Shown here piece after piece: positions 30,986 through 41,403 of a DNA stretch of 64,000 nucleotides. This DNA comes from Symbiodinium natans (Eukaryota; Sar; Dinophyceae; Suessiales; Symbiodiniaceae). Under the pieces are notes generated by a model. That model was given only the letters and a program-made list of their open reading frames with translations, made no database searches and had not been told where the DNA came from. The stretch is taken from contig CAJNDS010002313.1 in assembly GCA_905221605.1 (NCBI GenBank), forward strand, positions 443,001 to 507,000, read 5' to 3'. Positions within the stretch are counted from its first letter, which is position 1; the number at the start of each line of letters is the position of its first letter. A program made the position numbers and the translations under genes.

Positions 30986-31529
30986 AAACCCTAAACCCGA
31001 AACCCTAAACCCTAAACCCTAAACCCTAAACCCTAAACATTGCTCCAGGCACTTGAGGGTGTAGAGCTACAGAGTGCAGAAATGCCTTGGGGTTGCCGGG
31101 GTACGGCTTGGCTTCGTAAGGATTGTCATTGCTCTCCGAGCTTCCCAGGCCTTACTCGGGAATGCCCTGAACCCTAAACCCTAAACCCTAAACCCTAAAC
31201 CCTAAACCCTAAACCCTAAACCCTAAACCCTAAACCCTAAACCCTAAACCCTAAACCCTAAACCCTAAATCTTGTCGAGGCGGAGGAGAGGGCGCCCCAG
31301 CCGGCAGGCGTCCGCAGGGATGGTTTGTGGGGTTCTTGGGCTGCTAAGGGCTCCAACCCTCAGCTTGGGTCATCAGTCATTGCCAGTCAGAACCTCAAGC
31401 CTGCAACCACAAAGCAAAAAAGCTTTCTTATGATAGCATAAACCCCAATCACGAGCACGAAGCACGGCAAGAAACCACTGGGTTTTAGGGTTTAGGGTTT
31501 TCGGGTTTCAGGGTTTCAGGGTTTTAGGG
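30986..31529 (+). repeat. Cluster of three telomeric arrays
   Basis: CCCTAAA arrays at 30986-31038 and 31165-31269 (about 15 units), then a degenerate TTTAGGG/TTTCAGGG array at 31480-31529. A short frame (NLVEAEERAPQPAG) starts directly after the second array. The third array lies just before the acceptor of the gene at 31545. Confidence 0.9.
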
Positions 31530-31544
31530 CACTCGTCCTTTCAG

Positions 31545-32043
31545 GGAATCGCAGCCACGCCCGTGTAGCAGGTGAGGCAGATCCTGATGCGCGCCTGCTG
31601 GGTGATTTTCTACAAGCAGGTGAGGCAAATCCTGATGATCGAGTGCTGGGTGATCTTCTACAAGCAGGTGAGGCAAATCCTGATGAACGCCTGCTGTGTG
31701 ATCTTCTACAAGAACATCAGCGCAGAGTACCTGCGGTCCCTTCAGTCGTCGAGAAGCTTGTCCGACACAGGTTTGCCTTTTTGACTGAGGACATGCATGC
31801 CGATCTGCAAACGAAAGCGAATTGGGCATTTCCCAGAATAGCGGTACCCCTTCTATACCCAAAATAGACAGTCCAGTCTGGGTTCAAAAATACCCAAAAT
31901 GGAATAGAATCCCCGTAAAGAGACCCCCGAAAGGGTACCGCCAGCCGGTGAGGTCCTCCAGCGAGAGCAGCAGTGAAGAGGAGCAGCCGCCTGCTGCGGA
32001 GAGCCAAGAGCCGCATGTCTTGAGATGGGCATGCCTTGAATGA
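31545..32043 (+). CDS. Two-exon gene end with three 16-residue repeats and an acidic tail
   Basis: Exon A (31545-31843) follows acceptor CGTCCTTTCAG. It encodes three tandem 16-residue units of the type AGEANPDERLLCDLLQ, then a helical region (VEKLVRHRFAFLTEDMHADL) ending at a complete codon. The intron is 31844-31944 (GTACCC...CGCCAG, a hairpin element). Exon B (31945-32043) starts in phase 0, PVRSSSESSSEEEQPPAAES, and ends in TGA. The phase match and the Ser/Glu tail support a real 3' gene end. The family is unknown. An alternative frame through the repeats (VRQILM...VIFYKQ) has a stop just upstream. Confidence 0.6.
31569..31712 (+). repeat. 48-bp tandem repeat, three copies
   Basis: Units at 31569-31616, 31617-31664 and 31665-31712 match at most positions and keep the reading frame, encoding the 16-residue repeats of the gene. 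Confidence 0.9.
31844..31944 (+). mobile_element. Introner-like hairpin intron
   Basis: 101 bp from donor GTACCCC to acceptor CGCCAG. The ends are inverted repeats (GCGGTACCCCTTC versus GAAAGGGTACCGC), and the inside carries a direct repeat ATACCCAAAAT. Its sequence resembles the elements at 34645-34713 and 36215-36290, so it belongs to a dispersed family. Splicing it out joins two coding segments in phase. Confidence 0.65.
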
Positions 32044-32961
32044 AAACTACTCTGACTCTGTTCTAGTGTTGAAGTTTCCTTACCCCTAAGCCCTAAACGA
32101 GCGCGAGAGCCGAAGCCCTAAACTCCGGCACACTTTTGTTATGCAGGGGTCCCAAGATTCCACGAAGCCTACGGGCTTCAGCTCTCGGGCCAGCTGGACT
32201 TGTGGACCCCTGAAGGTACATACATAGTATCAGTAGTAATGTATATATATATATATACACTCTAGAATATATACATGTATGTTAGTGTATGATGTTCAAT
32301 TTTGTGTTGCTATGGGCTCTTCTTGGGCCACCACTTGCCGGTGGTGGGGGAGGATTCGCGGGTTCCTCAAAGTTCCGGGTTTCAGCCTTGTTTTGGGCAA
32401 CAAAGACTAGGCGCTAGATGGATTTGCGACACCTCCTTGCGCTAGTTTGGGGTTCAGAGGGGTCGGGTATCAACTACGCGTTGACATTTGACGTGTGCAC
32501 TTTCACGTTTGATGTTAAACCGTTGAGCCTTAAATTACATGTGGTTCGCGGCGTTCGGGCTGTCCTGACAAGGACGAGTGTTTCAGGCTTTCGGATCTAG
32601 TTTGGGGTGCTTCAGCCGTTCGTCTTGTGTGTGCAGTCAAGATGACCACTCCTCCACCTCGTGCATTGCCACAGGTTAGCTTACTCGTGCGCTGATCGTC
32701 GGGGTTCACGTGTGATCCGAGTTTCTATGTCGGCGTTCCTCGCCCTGCAAGACCCGATGGCAGGAACACTTCAAGCGGCATCACCCTGCCATGGCTTTGT
32801 GTCATGCTTGGCCCCATGTGCCCTCAACACAACCGCTCCGCAAGCTTCAACTGCGATTTATGTGGAGGTCCTGAAGACGCACCAGCTCCTCGTATAGTTG
32901 TGATATGTTGTGATATAAAGCTTCCTTACAGGGAATATTCTGATTTTGTATAATCAAAGGG
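32044..32961. other. No confident gene
   Basis: AT-rich stretch at 32215-32290. A frame near 32845-32890 (CDLCGGPEDAPAPRIVV) hints at a Cys-pair exon but has no clear acceptor. No repeat arrays. Confidence 0.35.
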
Positions 32962-33031
32962 GTGGTTGTCAAAATTATGCTAGTATAATAGGGATCCAAA
33001 AAGGGACCATAATTTTGACAACCACCCACAG
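32962..33031 (+). mobile_element. Perfect 18-bp hairpin with GT-AG ends
   Basis: It starts GTGGTTGTCAAAATTATG and carries the exact inverse CATAATTTTGACAACCAC, followed by CCACAG. The whole 70-bp unit could be an intron, with donor GT and acceptor AG at its ends, next to the exon-like segment at 33032. Confidence 0.6.
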
Positions 33032-33144
33032 AGCTGCACTAACAGACGTCGCGCGGAGGCCTTCCGAGGGCATCTCAGCAGAAGAGGTGGCGCCTCAGCT
33101 ACCTGGGCCTCGGTCCACCAGCAGCAGGCCCCTCCGCGGCAAAG
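33032..33144 (+). CDS. Candidate exon between a hairpin and a telomeric array
   Basis: It starts after CCACAG (hairpin end) and runs AALTDVARRPSEGISAEEVA, then a Pro/Ser/Arg-rich stretch, up to GGCAAAGG against TTTGGGG/TTTAGGG units. The donor may be the GT in the array itself (GG|GTTTGG). The gene is unknown. Confidence 0.4.
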
Positions 33145-33398
33145 GGTTTGGGGTTTAGGGTTTGGGGTTTACAAGGGTTTAGGGTTTATAAGGGTTAAGG
33201 GTTTAGGGTTTAGGGTTTAGGGTTGGATTGGCCGCAAGTTTTGCATCTCCTTTGTGGAGGCTTGTCCTCGCGCCGCCCTCAGAAGTAGGGAAGGTGGAGG
33301 GGGGATTCCCTTGTTCACGGACTCTGGCATGGGTTTAGGGTTAGGGGTTTTAGGGCTTGGCGTTTAGGGTTTGGGGTTTAGGGTTTAGGGTTTAGGGC
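33144..33398 (+). repeat. Two degenerate TTTAGGG arrays
   Basis: 33144-33224 with TTTGGGG and TTTATAAGGG variants, and 33330-33398. The 100 bp between them is open in more than one frame. Confidence 0.85.
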
Positions 33399-34058
33399 CC
33401 CGTCGTCAAGAACGACCTTGATTCTGCAACTTTTTTTTTGGCCAGCTGGGGAGCTTTTTGGCCATTGCTTGGGCACTGTGGAGTTGATTCATTTATTGTC
33501 TTTTATGTATTTGGCCTCCGCTGGCGATGCCAAGAGATGGATCCAATCGGGTGCATGGGATGGAGAGCTGTTGGCAGAGAGTCCTTAAGCCTTAGTGCCT
33601 TAGTGCCTTAGAGCTGAAACAAAAAAGCTCTCCAATCCTACTGTGGAACAAGGCTTGCACTGATGGTGGAATCGTATACTGAAGGGAAGGGAGGGGGTCG
33701 GATCATAATTCGGCAGAGTTTGGAGCTTCAGAAAGCTGACAAGGCTGGATGTCGAGTCTGGAAATCTAATGTGGCGGGGCCGGGGGTGGTGGTGGTGGGG
33801 GGGTTTGGGGCGCCACCACATGCGCATCCATCTTTCAGTAGAAGCAGACGGCTGCGCTTGACCCTCGTCATGATTCAGCCACACCTTCGTACCTTGCAAC
33901 TGTTTTGACTCTTGCAAACTCCCAGGCCTTCCCAGGACGACGTGGCAGCTGATCGGCCGCCCGTGCCTCAAAGGCTCCTTGGACTATCGCAGTGACTCTG
34001 CCATGGTCGGCAGGCTAGCAGCTTGAAATTAGGCCTACACTGAGTATTCAATCTACAG
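33399..34058. other. No confident gene
   Basis: Short frames only; a G-run of seven lies at 33799-33805. Confidence 0.35.
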
Positions 34059-34225
34059 TGGCTGAGCAGAATCAGTTGGACATCGCGATCTTGGAGTCTT
34101 CAGCCCTCCTTTCGCCGAGGCAAACAGACGAGACTGGAGGGGACCCCATGCCCCCCGGCATGAAGCTGCAGCAGGAGAAGGAGCAACAGGCAAGAGGGTT
34201 GGTGGATCTGAAGCTCTGCTTGGAG
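34059..34225 (+). CDS. Candidate 167-nt exon, Gln/Glu-rich helix
   Basis: The acceptor ATCTACAG ends at 34058 and donor GTGCAT starts at 34226. The frame reads AEQNQLDIAILESSALLSPR and later QQEKEQQARGLVDLKLCLE, ending at a complete codon. A hairpin-like AT-rich stretch fills the start of the presumed intron. The gene is unknown. Confidence 0.5.
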
Positions 34226-34345
34226 GTGCATGGCACTTACTTACTACTGTACTATACTGTACCTATAACCCACTTATAAGCCCCTTGAGTGCCCTAATAA
34301 GGTTCTAAGTACAGTTATAAGTACAGTTATACTCGGTTAAGAAGT
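34226..34345. repeat. Imperfect inverted repeat rich in GTACTATACTGTAC
   Basis: ACTGTACTATACTGTACC on the left and TAAGTACAGTTATAAGTACAG on the right can pair imperfectly. It may be another degraded hairpin element within an intron. Confidence 0.45.
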
Positions 34346-34529
34346 ACCATGAACCTCCAAGTGTCTGCTGAAGCTTAGTACTAAAGATGGGCGCCCGGCC
34401 CAGCATTGGGGGTTCAAGGGGTAGGCATGGGGCAACGCAGACCCCGGTAGAAACACAGGCCCCCTTAAGGACATGCAATAGAAAAACTGGAATGCGTGAC
34501 GGAGGCCCTACCAAAACAGGATCAGAAGG

Positions 34530-34736
34530 ATGTGCGACCTGGAAGCAAGTACAGCTGTGACCTCTGCCAGTTCCTTGAATCCGACGCACTGCATCATTTC
34601 GGTCTTGAGGCTCCAACCCAAAAATAGTGGTTTCCGAAATTGGGGTACCTTTTTTTGGGGTCCTCAGTATCAAGGAATCCTACTATTTGGGGTGCTTTTC
34701 GGGGGTCCCCCAGCGGTGGCAAGCCAACCTTTGCAG
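34530..34736 (+). CDS. Candidate exon pair split by an introner-like element
   Basis: An open frame ends ...NSGFRNW at 34644, where GTACC begins. After the element (34645-34713) comes a 23-nt exon (34714-34736) with donor GTAAGA. The join gives AVASQPLQ in phase. The element is 69 bp, a multiple of three, so the unspliced frame is also open. A competing frame has a Cys-pair and His-His (CDLCQFLESDALHHFG), so the assignment is tentative. Confidence 0.35.
34645..34713 (+). mobile_element. Introner-like element, same family as 31844-31944
   Basis: GTACCTTTTTTTGGGGTCC ... GTCCCCCAG, with GT-AG ends. About 65 bp around it match, in inverse orientation, the segment 36215-36290 (shared GGTACCTT, GGGGTCCT, AATCCTAC). 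Confidence 0.6.
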
Positions 34737-35176
34737 GTAAGACACGCGCCAGCCAAGGTACATCCAACACTTCCGCAGCAAGTACGGCAGCTTATGTGGC
34801 GCCACAGTTTCTGCTTTTCCGGGCACCTTGCCGGGCAAGGTATTCCCTAAACCAGAAGCCCCTCAATCGAACAGTTGTTCAAGGGCTCGATCTGCTACAG
34901 CCTGAGGATGCAAGACGTCAAGCTTTCATAAACTTTCTTTGTGGGCGGTCCGCATGTGTTCACCTCGGCCCGTAGCCATCAGCCTCCGCTCATCAGCTCT
35001 GATGACATAGCCATGCTCGACAAGCAACTGTTCCATGCCTGCTTTAAAGGCTCGAACCACTCCACCTCCAACATTAGTTGCAAAAACGGTTCCGAGCCAT
35101 TTCGTGAACCCCAGACCCAACAGTCCCCGCGGTGTGCGTGAGTGCTGGGTGGGTGGCAAAAAACACGAAAAGTTTT

Positions 35177-35212
<36 letters not shown>

Positions 35213-35458
35213 GCCCGAAACCCCGGGTGTGTGAGGGCCCCGCGCTGTGAAGGCTGGACAGGAGAAGCGAAGTACCTGGAAAGCTGCAAGCAGCATACTG
35301 CGACCTACTGCGAGCCTCGGCTTCGCATGAAGTCCAGATTCGAGGTTTAGCATCTTCCCTATGTTGGGGGACGGACGGATGTACCATCAATTGACTTCCC
35401 TGCTTGGAACAGCAGGATATGTGTGTGTGTGTGTGCAAGTGCTTGCTTTTTGGCTCAG
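34737..35458. other. No confident gene; C-run
   Basis: Contains a run of 31 C residues at 35178-35208 and a (GT)n of about eight units at 35420-35435. Short frames only. Confidence 0.5.
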
Positions 35459-35524
35459 GACGCCAGCGGCAAGCGCTGGAAGCTTCTGAAGCATATCGAG
35501 GCCCAATGTGACCATGCGGAGTGA
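35459..35524 (+). CDS. Candidate terminal exon, 21 codons
   Basis: The acceptor TTTTTGGCTCAG ends at 35458. The frame is DASGKRWKLLKHIEAQCDHA, one more residue, then TGA. Short but with a clean pyrimidine-rich acceptor. Confidence 0.35.
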   Translation, partial: DASGKRWKLLKHIEAQCDHAE

Positions 35525-36821
35525 GCGGAGAGCATGTTAGGACACATGGGTTTAATATATAAGGGGTCGGAAGATTTACTAATCAATGTCTAATCCCCCG
35601 GCTCAGGCGCATTTCGGGAAGCTGATGATGGACGGGAGGGAGGCCGCACGTTGGAGAAAAAACTTGGAGGGCTCTGGCGAATGAAGGGTTCACGTGGGGT
35701 AAGGGGGGTAGCGGGGTGGAAATCATGATTTCGGAAGGGGAAGGGTGGTAGAGGGGGTAGGCGAGGTGGTGAAAGAGTAGGGCAGGTCAAAATAGCCGCC
35801 CAGAATGCCTGGGCCCAGAAGATCCCCCCCCCTGATCCCGGCACGTCGTCCGCAGCTGGACACCGGTCAGCTAGGGGTACCCATTTCGGGTCAAAACAAA
35901 CCCGGTCCTAGACCGGGATCTAAACGCTTCAGTCCTCCGGCCTCGGCGGATATAGGGGAATCTAAATCCTAAACCCTAAACCCCAAACCCCAAACCCCAA
36001 ACCCTAAACCCTAAACCCGAAACCCTAAACAACCCTCCATTGTCAGCCCATGGAGGGATCACAAACATTGATGTGCTGGGCCCTGCCAGGATGAGATCCC
36101 TGACATCAACGCAGCACGACGCCAATCTGAGAAGCCTGTCTGAATCGTAACTTTTTCAAAATAAATTACCTGAGAGGTAGGCTTATGTGGGGAGTTTGCG
36201 AAAATCAGGGATGCCGAGAATGGACCCAAAAATTGTAGGACTCCCTTGTAGTAAGGACCCCAAGAAGGTACCCTAATGTCGGAAACCCCCATACTCACAG
36301 TGAAGGCTTTGGACCACTCGCCCCCCATTTGTTTAGGCAGCTGTTGCTCCAATTTTGCGGGCGCTTGAACCATGTCTAGAGGCATGAGGCCTTGGACAGT
36401 CCTGAGCTCCCTTCTTCGGGTTTGGGGTTTAGGGTTTAGGGTTTAGGGTTTAGGCCACCATCTCGGCAGCCACCTGCGGCAGAGCAGCCTCGGATGCTTG
36501 GCACTTTGTTTTTCAGTGGTCCGGAAAGTGTTGGTGATTGACTTTAGGGTTTAGGGTTTAGGGTTTGGTGTACCACCAGGGAAATCAACGATTTGCCGCA
36601 GCATGAGCCAGGCGGCATGCAGGCGAAGTGAAGATACCTTCAAGTTTTCAAGTCCCGAAGCCCAGCTTGTCCAAACATCCCTGAAGTCTAAAACATCCCC
36701 AAGCACTCAACACTTGAACAGCTCTCCAAAATCAGGGTTTGGAGCACACGCGAGAATTGTGATGGGAAAGCTGCTTGGGTTGCAGGACCTGTGGTTCCAT
36801 GTTGGTTTCCTCGATCCCGAG
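35525..36821. other. Telomeric arrays and a dispersed element; no confident gene
   Basis: CCCTAAA/CCCCAAA array at 35962-36030, TTTAGGG arrays at 36418-36454 and 36544-36568. The segment 36215-36290 is an inverted relative of the introner-like element at 34645. Confidence 0.7.
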
Positions 36822-38344
36822 GATCGATGTCGAGTGCGAGATCTGCTTCGAGGAGTACAACGCGTCGAGCCGCGCACCCTTCCTGTCCAAGTGCGGGCAC
36901 ACGTTCTGTCAGGCCTGTGCAGCTGAGCCGCAGCTCATCCTGAAGGGTTTGAAACCAGTGGCTTATGACTTCTGTGTATTGTGAAGTTTTTGGGCTGTTT
37001 ACCATAGCCATGTACATGTACGAGAGATCCAGCATGAGATTGGCAACGAAAGGGTCGTGCCTGCTAAGATGAAGAAGCTTCTCGCTGGCCAGCGGACGTA
37101 CGTCTGCCCCAAGTGCCGCAAGACGTTCACCGCGGACGATTGCATGAAGAATGTTTGTCGGCTCCTCAGTTTCGGGCGCTTTTTTCACGCGCGACTTGAC
37201 CATCATGTGACCATGTGGCTTAGGGCCTGGAGTGCGCAATGTCTATCAGACGATCAACGTTTGTGGTAGTCAGTATAGGACCATGGGGAACAGCTTGGGC
37301 GGGAACATAGCCCACGGTAAAAGGACTGTGCAACTTCAGCCTGTGTGCAACAAGTACAAGCCTGACCAGCCGCGACTGTACTTTCAGGCAGGGGAATGAA
37401 CTTGTCTTGTCATGGCTTGCATGTTCCTAAGGGATCATCCAGAATCTCGACGCGCTGCTTCAGCGAAAAGGAAAGAGGAAGAGGCCGGAAGCATCTGCCT
37501 CGGAGGCGATGCCGGCCGAGGCCTTGGGAGAGGTTTTGGGGGCTCGGGCTCCGCGGCGAGCTAAGCGGAAACTCAGCTGTGGCTATACACACCCAACACC
37601 CATCACCACTTGCGCATATTTGGGTATGGTATTGTTTTTATTTTGATTGGCATCGGCTCCCGTAGCTACGTTGATGAAGCACCCAGGAGACGGGTCAATG
37701 AGCCGGGTTTCGCGGACCCTGCATCGTCGCAGTCGCGCCGGCCACGTGCCGCGGCGGCGAAGCCTGCGGCGAAGCCTGCAGCGAAGCCTGCGGCGAAGCC
37801 TGCGGCGAAGCCTGCAGCGAAGCCTGCAGCGAAGCCTTCCCCAAAGCCGGCAGCGAAGGCCTTGCGGCTTAGGGCAGGCTCACGCCTGTATGCACAAACT
37901 GGCATCCAACCGCCCAGCGAGACATTGGTAGTGGTGCCAGCAGCCGGGCAGCAACTTTAAAGCGTTTGCATGGCAGGGCCAAGCTGACAGAGCTGAGTCC
38001 CGTCCACCATAGATTCCCCTGTACTGTCCAGTCGAGAAGACCAGATCAGGAAGTTGCATGGATGTATGGTCTGAGTCTGCTTCTCCGCTAGATTCTTCCT
38101 CTTGTTGTAGAGAAAGCAGTCTAGATGTCATTGTTCCCCCGCTATCATGGCAGGGTCTCGATCTAAGCAAGTTGTAGACTCCACTACTACTACAACTCTC
38201 TCAGGGTTAAAGTCTGCCGAGGCCAGCCTCATGGGCCGAATCATTGGCACCGCTGGAACAGTGATCCAGGAGACTACAAGAATTCGGGGGTGCAGGTGTA
38301 TGGTATTTGCTGCTAGAAGTTCTAAGGGTCTAAGGTTGATATGA
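36822..38344 (+). CDS. RING-type zinc finger gene, probably with a KH-like domain
   Basis: Exon 1 (36822-36946) has the pairs CEIC, CGH and FCQAC of a C3HC4 RING. Removing 36947-37024 (GT-AG, phase 1) joins exon 2 (37025-37152), which has the last pair CPKC after AKMKKLLAGQRTYV. A phase-0 intron then leads to exon 3 at 37443 (NLDALLQRKGKRKRPEASAS), basic and nuclear-signal-like. Further on, 37680-37905 encodes about seven AKPA repeats, and 38156-38300 encodes SLMGRIIGTAGTVIQETT, which fits the GxxG loop of a KH RNA-binding fold. RING plus KH proteins act as RNA-binding ubiquitin ligases. The link to the last two segments is inferred from order only, and stops remain unresolved. The RING spacing between pairs three and four is long. 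Confidence 0.55.
37749..37863 (+). repeat. GCGAAGCCT 12-bp coding minisatellite
   Basis: Tandem 12-bp units GC(G/A)GCGAAGCCT encode AKPA repeats on the plus strand. Ala/Lys/Pro repeats are typical of flexible basic linkers. Confidence 0.85.
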
Positions 38345-40035
38345 ATGGCTGAGGCAGGCTGGAGCCGCTCCCGCAGTCATGAGTGGCTGGAGGTTTTTGT
38401 TGCCTTTAGGGTTTCGGGTTGAGGGTTTAGGGTTGCCTAGGGACTCTCAAGAAGTTGGGGGGAGCAAGTTACAGCGTACTCTTTGGGCTGACAAGGCTCT
38501 TGAAAGCCCACGCCTCCCCCCAACTCTCCCTGTGCGTGCTGGTTGGGTGGCACAAAACAATTTTAGGGCAACCCTCCAGGTTCCCCAATACTCCCCCCCA
38601 CGACTCCCTAAGGCTCCCTAAGCTTCCCTAAGCTTCCCTGGGAACCCCCCCCCCCCCCCCGCCCCGGCCTTCAGCAGGCCTTTTAAACAAGAGCCCCTAC
38701 GACCACCTCCCCCTCACCGCCAGTGACAGGCGGTCGAGCGAGCCTTCAGTGTGAAATTGAGCGCCAGCAACGGCGCGCTGAAGATTTCCGGGCAACGGTG
38801 CGGGGCTGAGGAGGGTTTAGGGTTTAGGGTTTAGGGCGTGGCAATGAGGGCTACATTTGGACTGGAAGGGCTTTGAGATGGGGATTGTGCTACACTGGGT
38901 TTCAACAGCGGTTCTCTTCGAAGACATGCATACCTGTCAGGGGACCCCGTGGAGAGCACCTCCCGAATTGGGTTTAGCGCATTTAACGTAGGGGTAGCCG
39001 CACAGCAGGTGAGGAACAGTTTTTTGCCGGCAGTGGGCAGAGCTCTTCTAGGGTGTGCGCGGAATGTCCTCGTGACTTCGTATTCATCCCGAGACCCTGC
39101 AACTTTAAGAAGTATGGGCTTTCCGTGACCTGCGAATGTTCAGGGCAGCTGGGGGTTTAGGGTTGCGGACAGGCGCCAAGTGGGTGGCATGGGGATTACC
39201 GGGTTAACAGCAGGGCATTAATTTCGGCTAGAATCCAAATATTCCTGCAAACAAACCTGTAAAAAGGAGCACCTACCCTAAACCCTAAACCCGAAACCCA
39301 CATCTAGACGGTCCGTACATCCTGAAACGAGCTTCTCTGGGCAAAGTGATATTCTACTTCCAGGAGTACAAGACCCTCACCAACCCTGCTGCAATATTTA
39401 TGTGGTTTGACTGCATACTCAGATCCTACAAACCCTGGGCGGTTGAGGGTTTAGGGTTTAGGGTTTCGGGTTTAGGGTTTGGGGTTCGTGCAGAGTCTGG
39501 GTTCAAAAAAGGGAACCAACCCTGAAAACCCCTTTCCAAGCAGGCCGAAGGTTGATGCTTGCGCGACAGCACTCCGCGATTACGTGGAGAGGCGGCATTA
39601 GGGTGACATCCCCTCCCTACGATGCAGAAATCCCAAAGGCGTTCCGAGTTTGGGCCTTACATATTTATCGGGCACAGCTTGGATACACACATCTGGAGCT
39701 GTTCGGAGGATTGGAAGAGTAGAGAGCTATGCGCTGTAGATACAGGTCTGACATAGACTGAGCGCCTGTGTGAGAGAGAGAGAGAGAGAGACAGATCAAA
39801 ACAGGCAGATCTTGCATTGTACCGCCGCATGCCGCTAAGAATGTAGGGCCACCGCCAAGGCACTGAAGCTCACCCCCAAGTCCTCAACCTTGACAAGACT
39901 TTTCGTGGCAGGAACACCGAAACCACCCAAGAGATCGAGGTTTCGAAGGTGGTGGCAGGCCCCTCGCAGCATGTAAATCCGACAAATACCTGCGCCCAGC
40001 GCGGGAACTTGAAACAATCGCTTGATGAACGCTCC
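38345..40035. other. No confident gene; three short telomeric arrays
   Basis: TTTAGGG at 38812-38836, CCCTAAA at 39277-39300, TTTAGGG at 39447-39487, and C-runs near 38646-38661. A frame at 38727-38806 (QCEIERQQRRAEDFRATV) looks coding and ends near the first array. A (GA)n run lies at 39773-39792. Confidence 0.45.
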
Positions 40036-40148
40036 AATTATATATATAATATATATATATATATATTTATTTATTTATATTTAAATTTATTTATATTTAT
40101 ATTATTCTTTGATTTATTTATTGATTTATTTATTTACTGATTTATTGT
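40036..40148 (+). repeat. AT-rich TATATA/TTTATT stretch
   Basis: TATATATAT followed by repeated TTTATTTATTTATA and TTGATTTATTTA. Non-coding. Confidence 0.85.
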
Positions 40149-40160
40149 TTTTTCTTTCTT

Positions 40161-40470
40161 CCCCACCCTCGGTGTGGGGTTTGTTAGATTGTAAGCTCAA
40201 CTCTTCTCCTCGCCCGGAACTCGTCTCCTCGCCCGGTCTACTCCTCGCTCATCCCTGGAGTGCCCAACCCCAAAGTGTCCCTGGAGTACCCAACTCTAGA
40301 GTGTCCCTGGAGTGCCCAACCCCAGCGTCTTTCTGGAGTGCCCAACCCCAGAGTCCCAACCCCAGAGTCTGCCTGGATTGCCCAACCCCAGAGTGTCCCC
40401 GATGCCCAGCCTCAGAGTCTCCCTGGAGTGCCCAACCCGAAAGGAGAGGGTGGGGATGTTCGAAGTAAAC
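40161..40470 (+). mobile_element. 310-bp dispersed element with internal 24-bp minisatellite, copy 1
   Basis: Begins CCCCACCCTCGGTGTGGGGT and ends with GAGGGTGGGGATGTTCGAAG, giving short terminal inverted repeats. The middle is tandem CCTGGAGTGCCCAACCCCAG units. A second copy lies inverted at 54511-54823. Frames rich in Pro/Gln across it are repeat artefacts. Confidence 0.8.
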
Positions 40471-41200
40471 TATTTTGTTTTTTTGTTCATTCATAATGTG
40501 TATGCAATTATCGAAGTCCCGAACGGTTGTGGCAAGATACTACAACCCTGTTGGAATAAAGGTTCAGGGCTTGGAGGGACTGGAGAGAGACCTTGGTGCA
40601 AAAATGGCTTCGAGAGTGGCTCCATTGTCATTGTTCATGTTGACCTAAGGGGTTTAAGGAAAAGCGGGGGGCTTGTCGGCGAAAATCGATCGACTCCAAT
40701 CAGCCGATAAAGTATCCACAAACCGGCCTAGAATTTTCAGAACGCGACCTGGGGATGGAATCACCTGCTGCGGCTCCCATCATTGCGTCAAGCGCCCCCT
40801 TGAGATGGATCAAAGCGGCCGTCGGAATTGGCCGTGGGACAAATCCAGCAGCAACAGTACAAGGATCAGGAATGATCAGGATCCATAGTGCAGCGCAAGT
40901 CAATGGAAGTCGGCCAGCCGGAGCAATGCAAGGGCTTGCAATAAGCTAACACCCCAGTCGAGCGTCTCCTTGGGGATTCGCTGCCAACAGGGTTTAGGGT
41001 TTATGGTACGCCAGGCTAATATAGACATGGCGATTGACAGGTTGATCACAAAATGTCCGTCGCGGGCTTCGGACCCGGAAATCAGTATCCCGCACTGATG
41101 TAACTCAAGGCCCCTGACCTCGAGTAGAAGAAGCAAGGGTCAAGCATATCCGGCGCCCTCGATTCACTCCTGCCTGCCCCGATCCTTGGAGCTTCCGGCA
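40471..41200. other. No confident gene
   Basis: Short frames on both strands; one TTTAGGG pair at 40990-41004. The hairpin at 41201 follows. Confidence 0.35.
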
Positions 41201-41290
41201 GTGCCAGGATGGGCTGTTATACCCTCTTAAAGGGCCCTCTTATAGGGTTCCTTAGGGTTTTAAGGCTTAGTAGCCCATCCTGGTACATAG
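41201..41290 (+). mobile_element. Hairpin element with GT-AG ends
   Basis: It starts GTGCCAGGATGGGCT and has AGCCCATCCTGGTAC near its end, followed by ATAG. The 15-bp arms are almost perfect inverses. The whole 90-bp unit fits an intron from GT to AG. Confidence 0.55.
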
Positions 41291-41403
41291 ATCACCCCAC
41301 CCCCCCCCCCCCCTCCCACCTTCGAAGCCCTCGGATGTCTGCGAAGCCCATGAAGCATCACCCTGGCAGCTGACACAAAATCCGCACCCTACACCGAGAG
41401 ACC

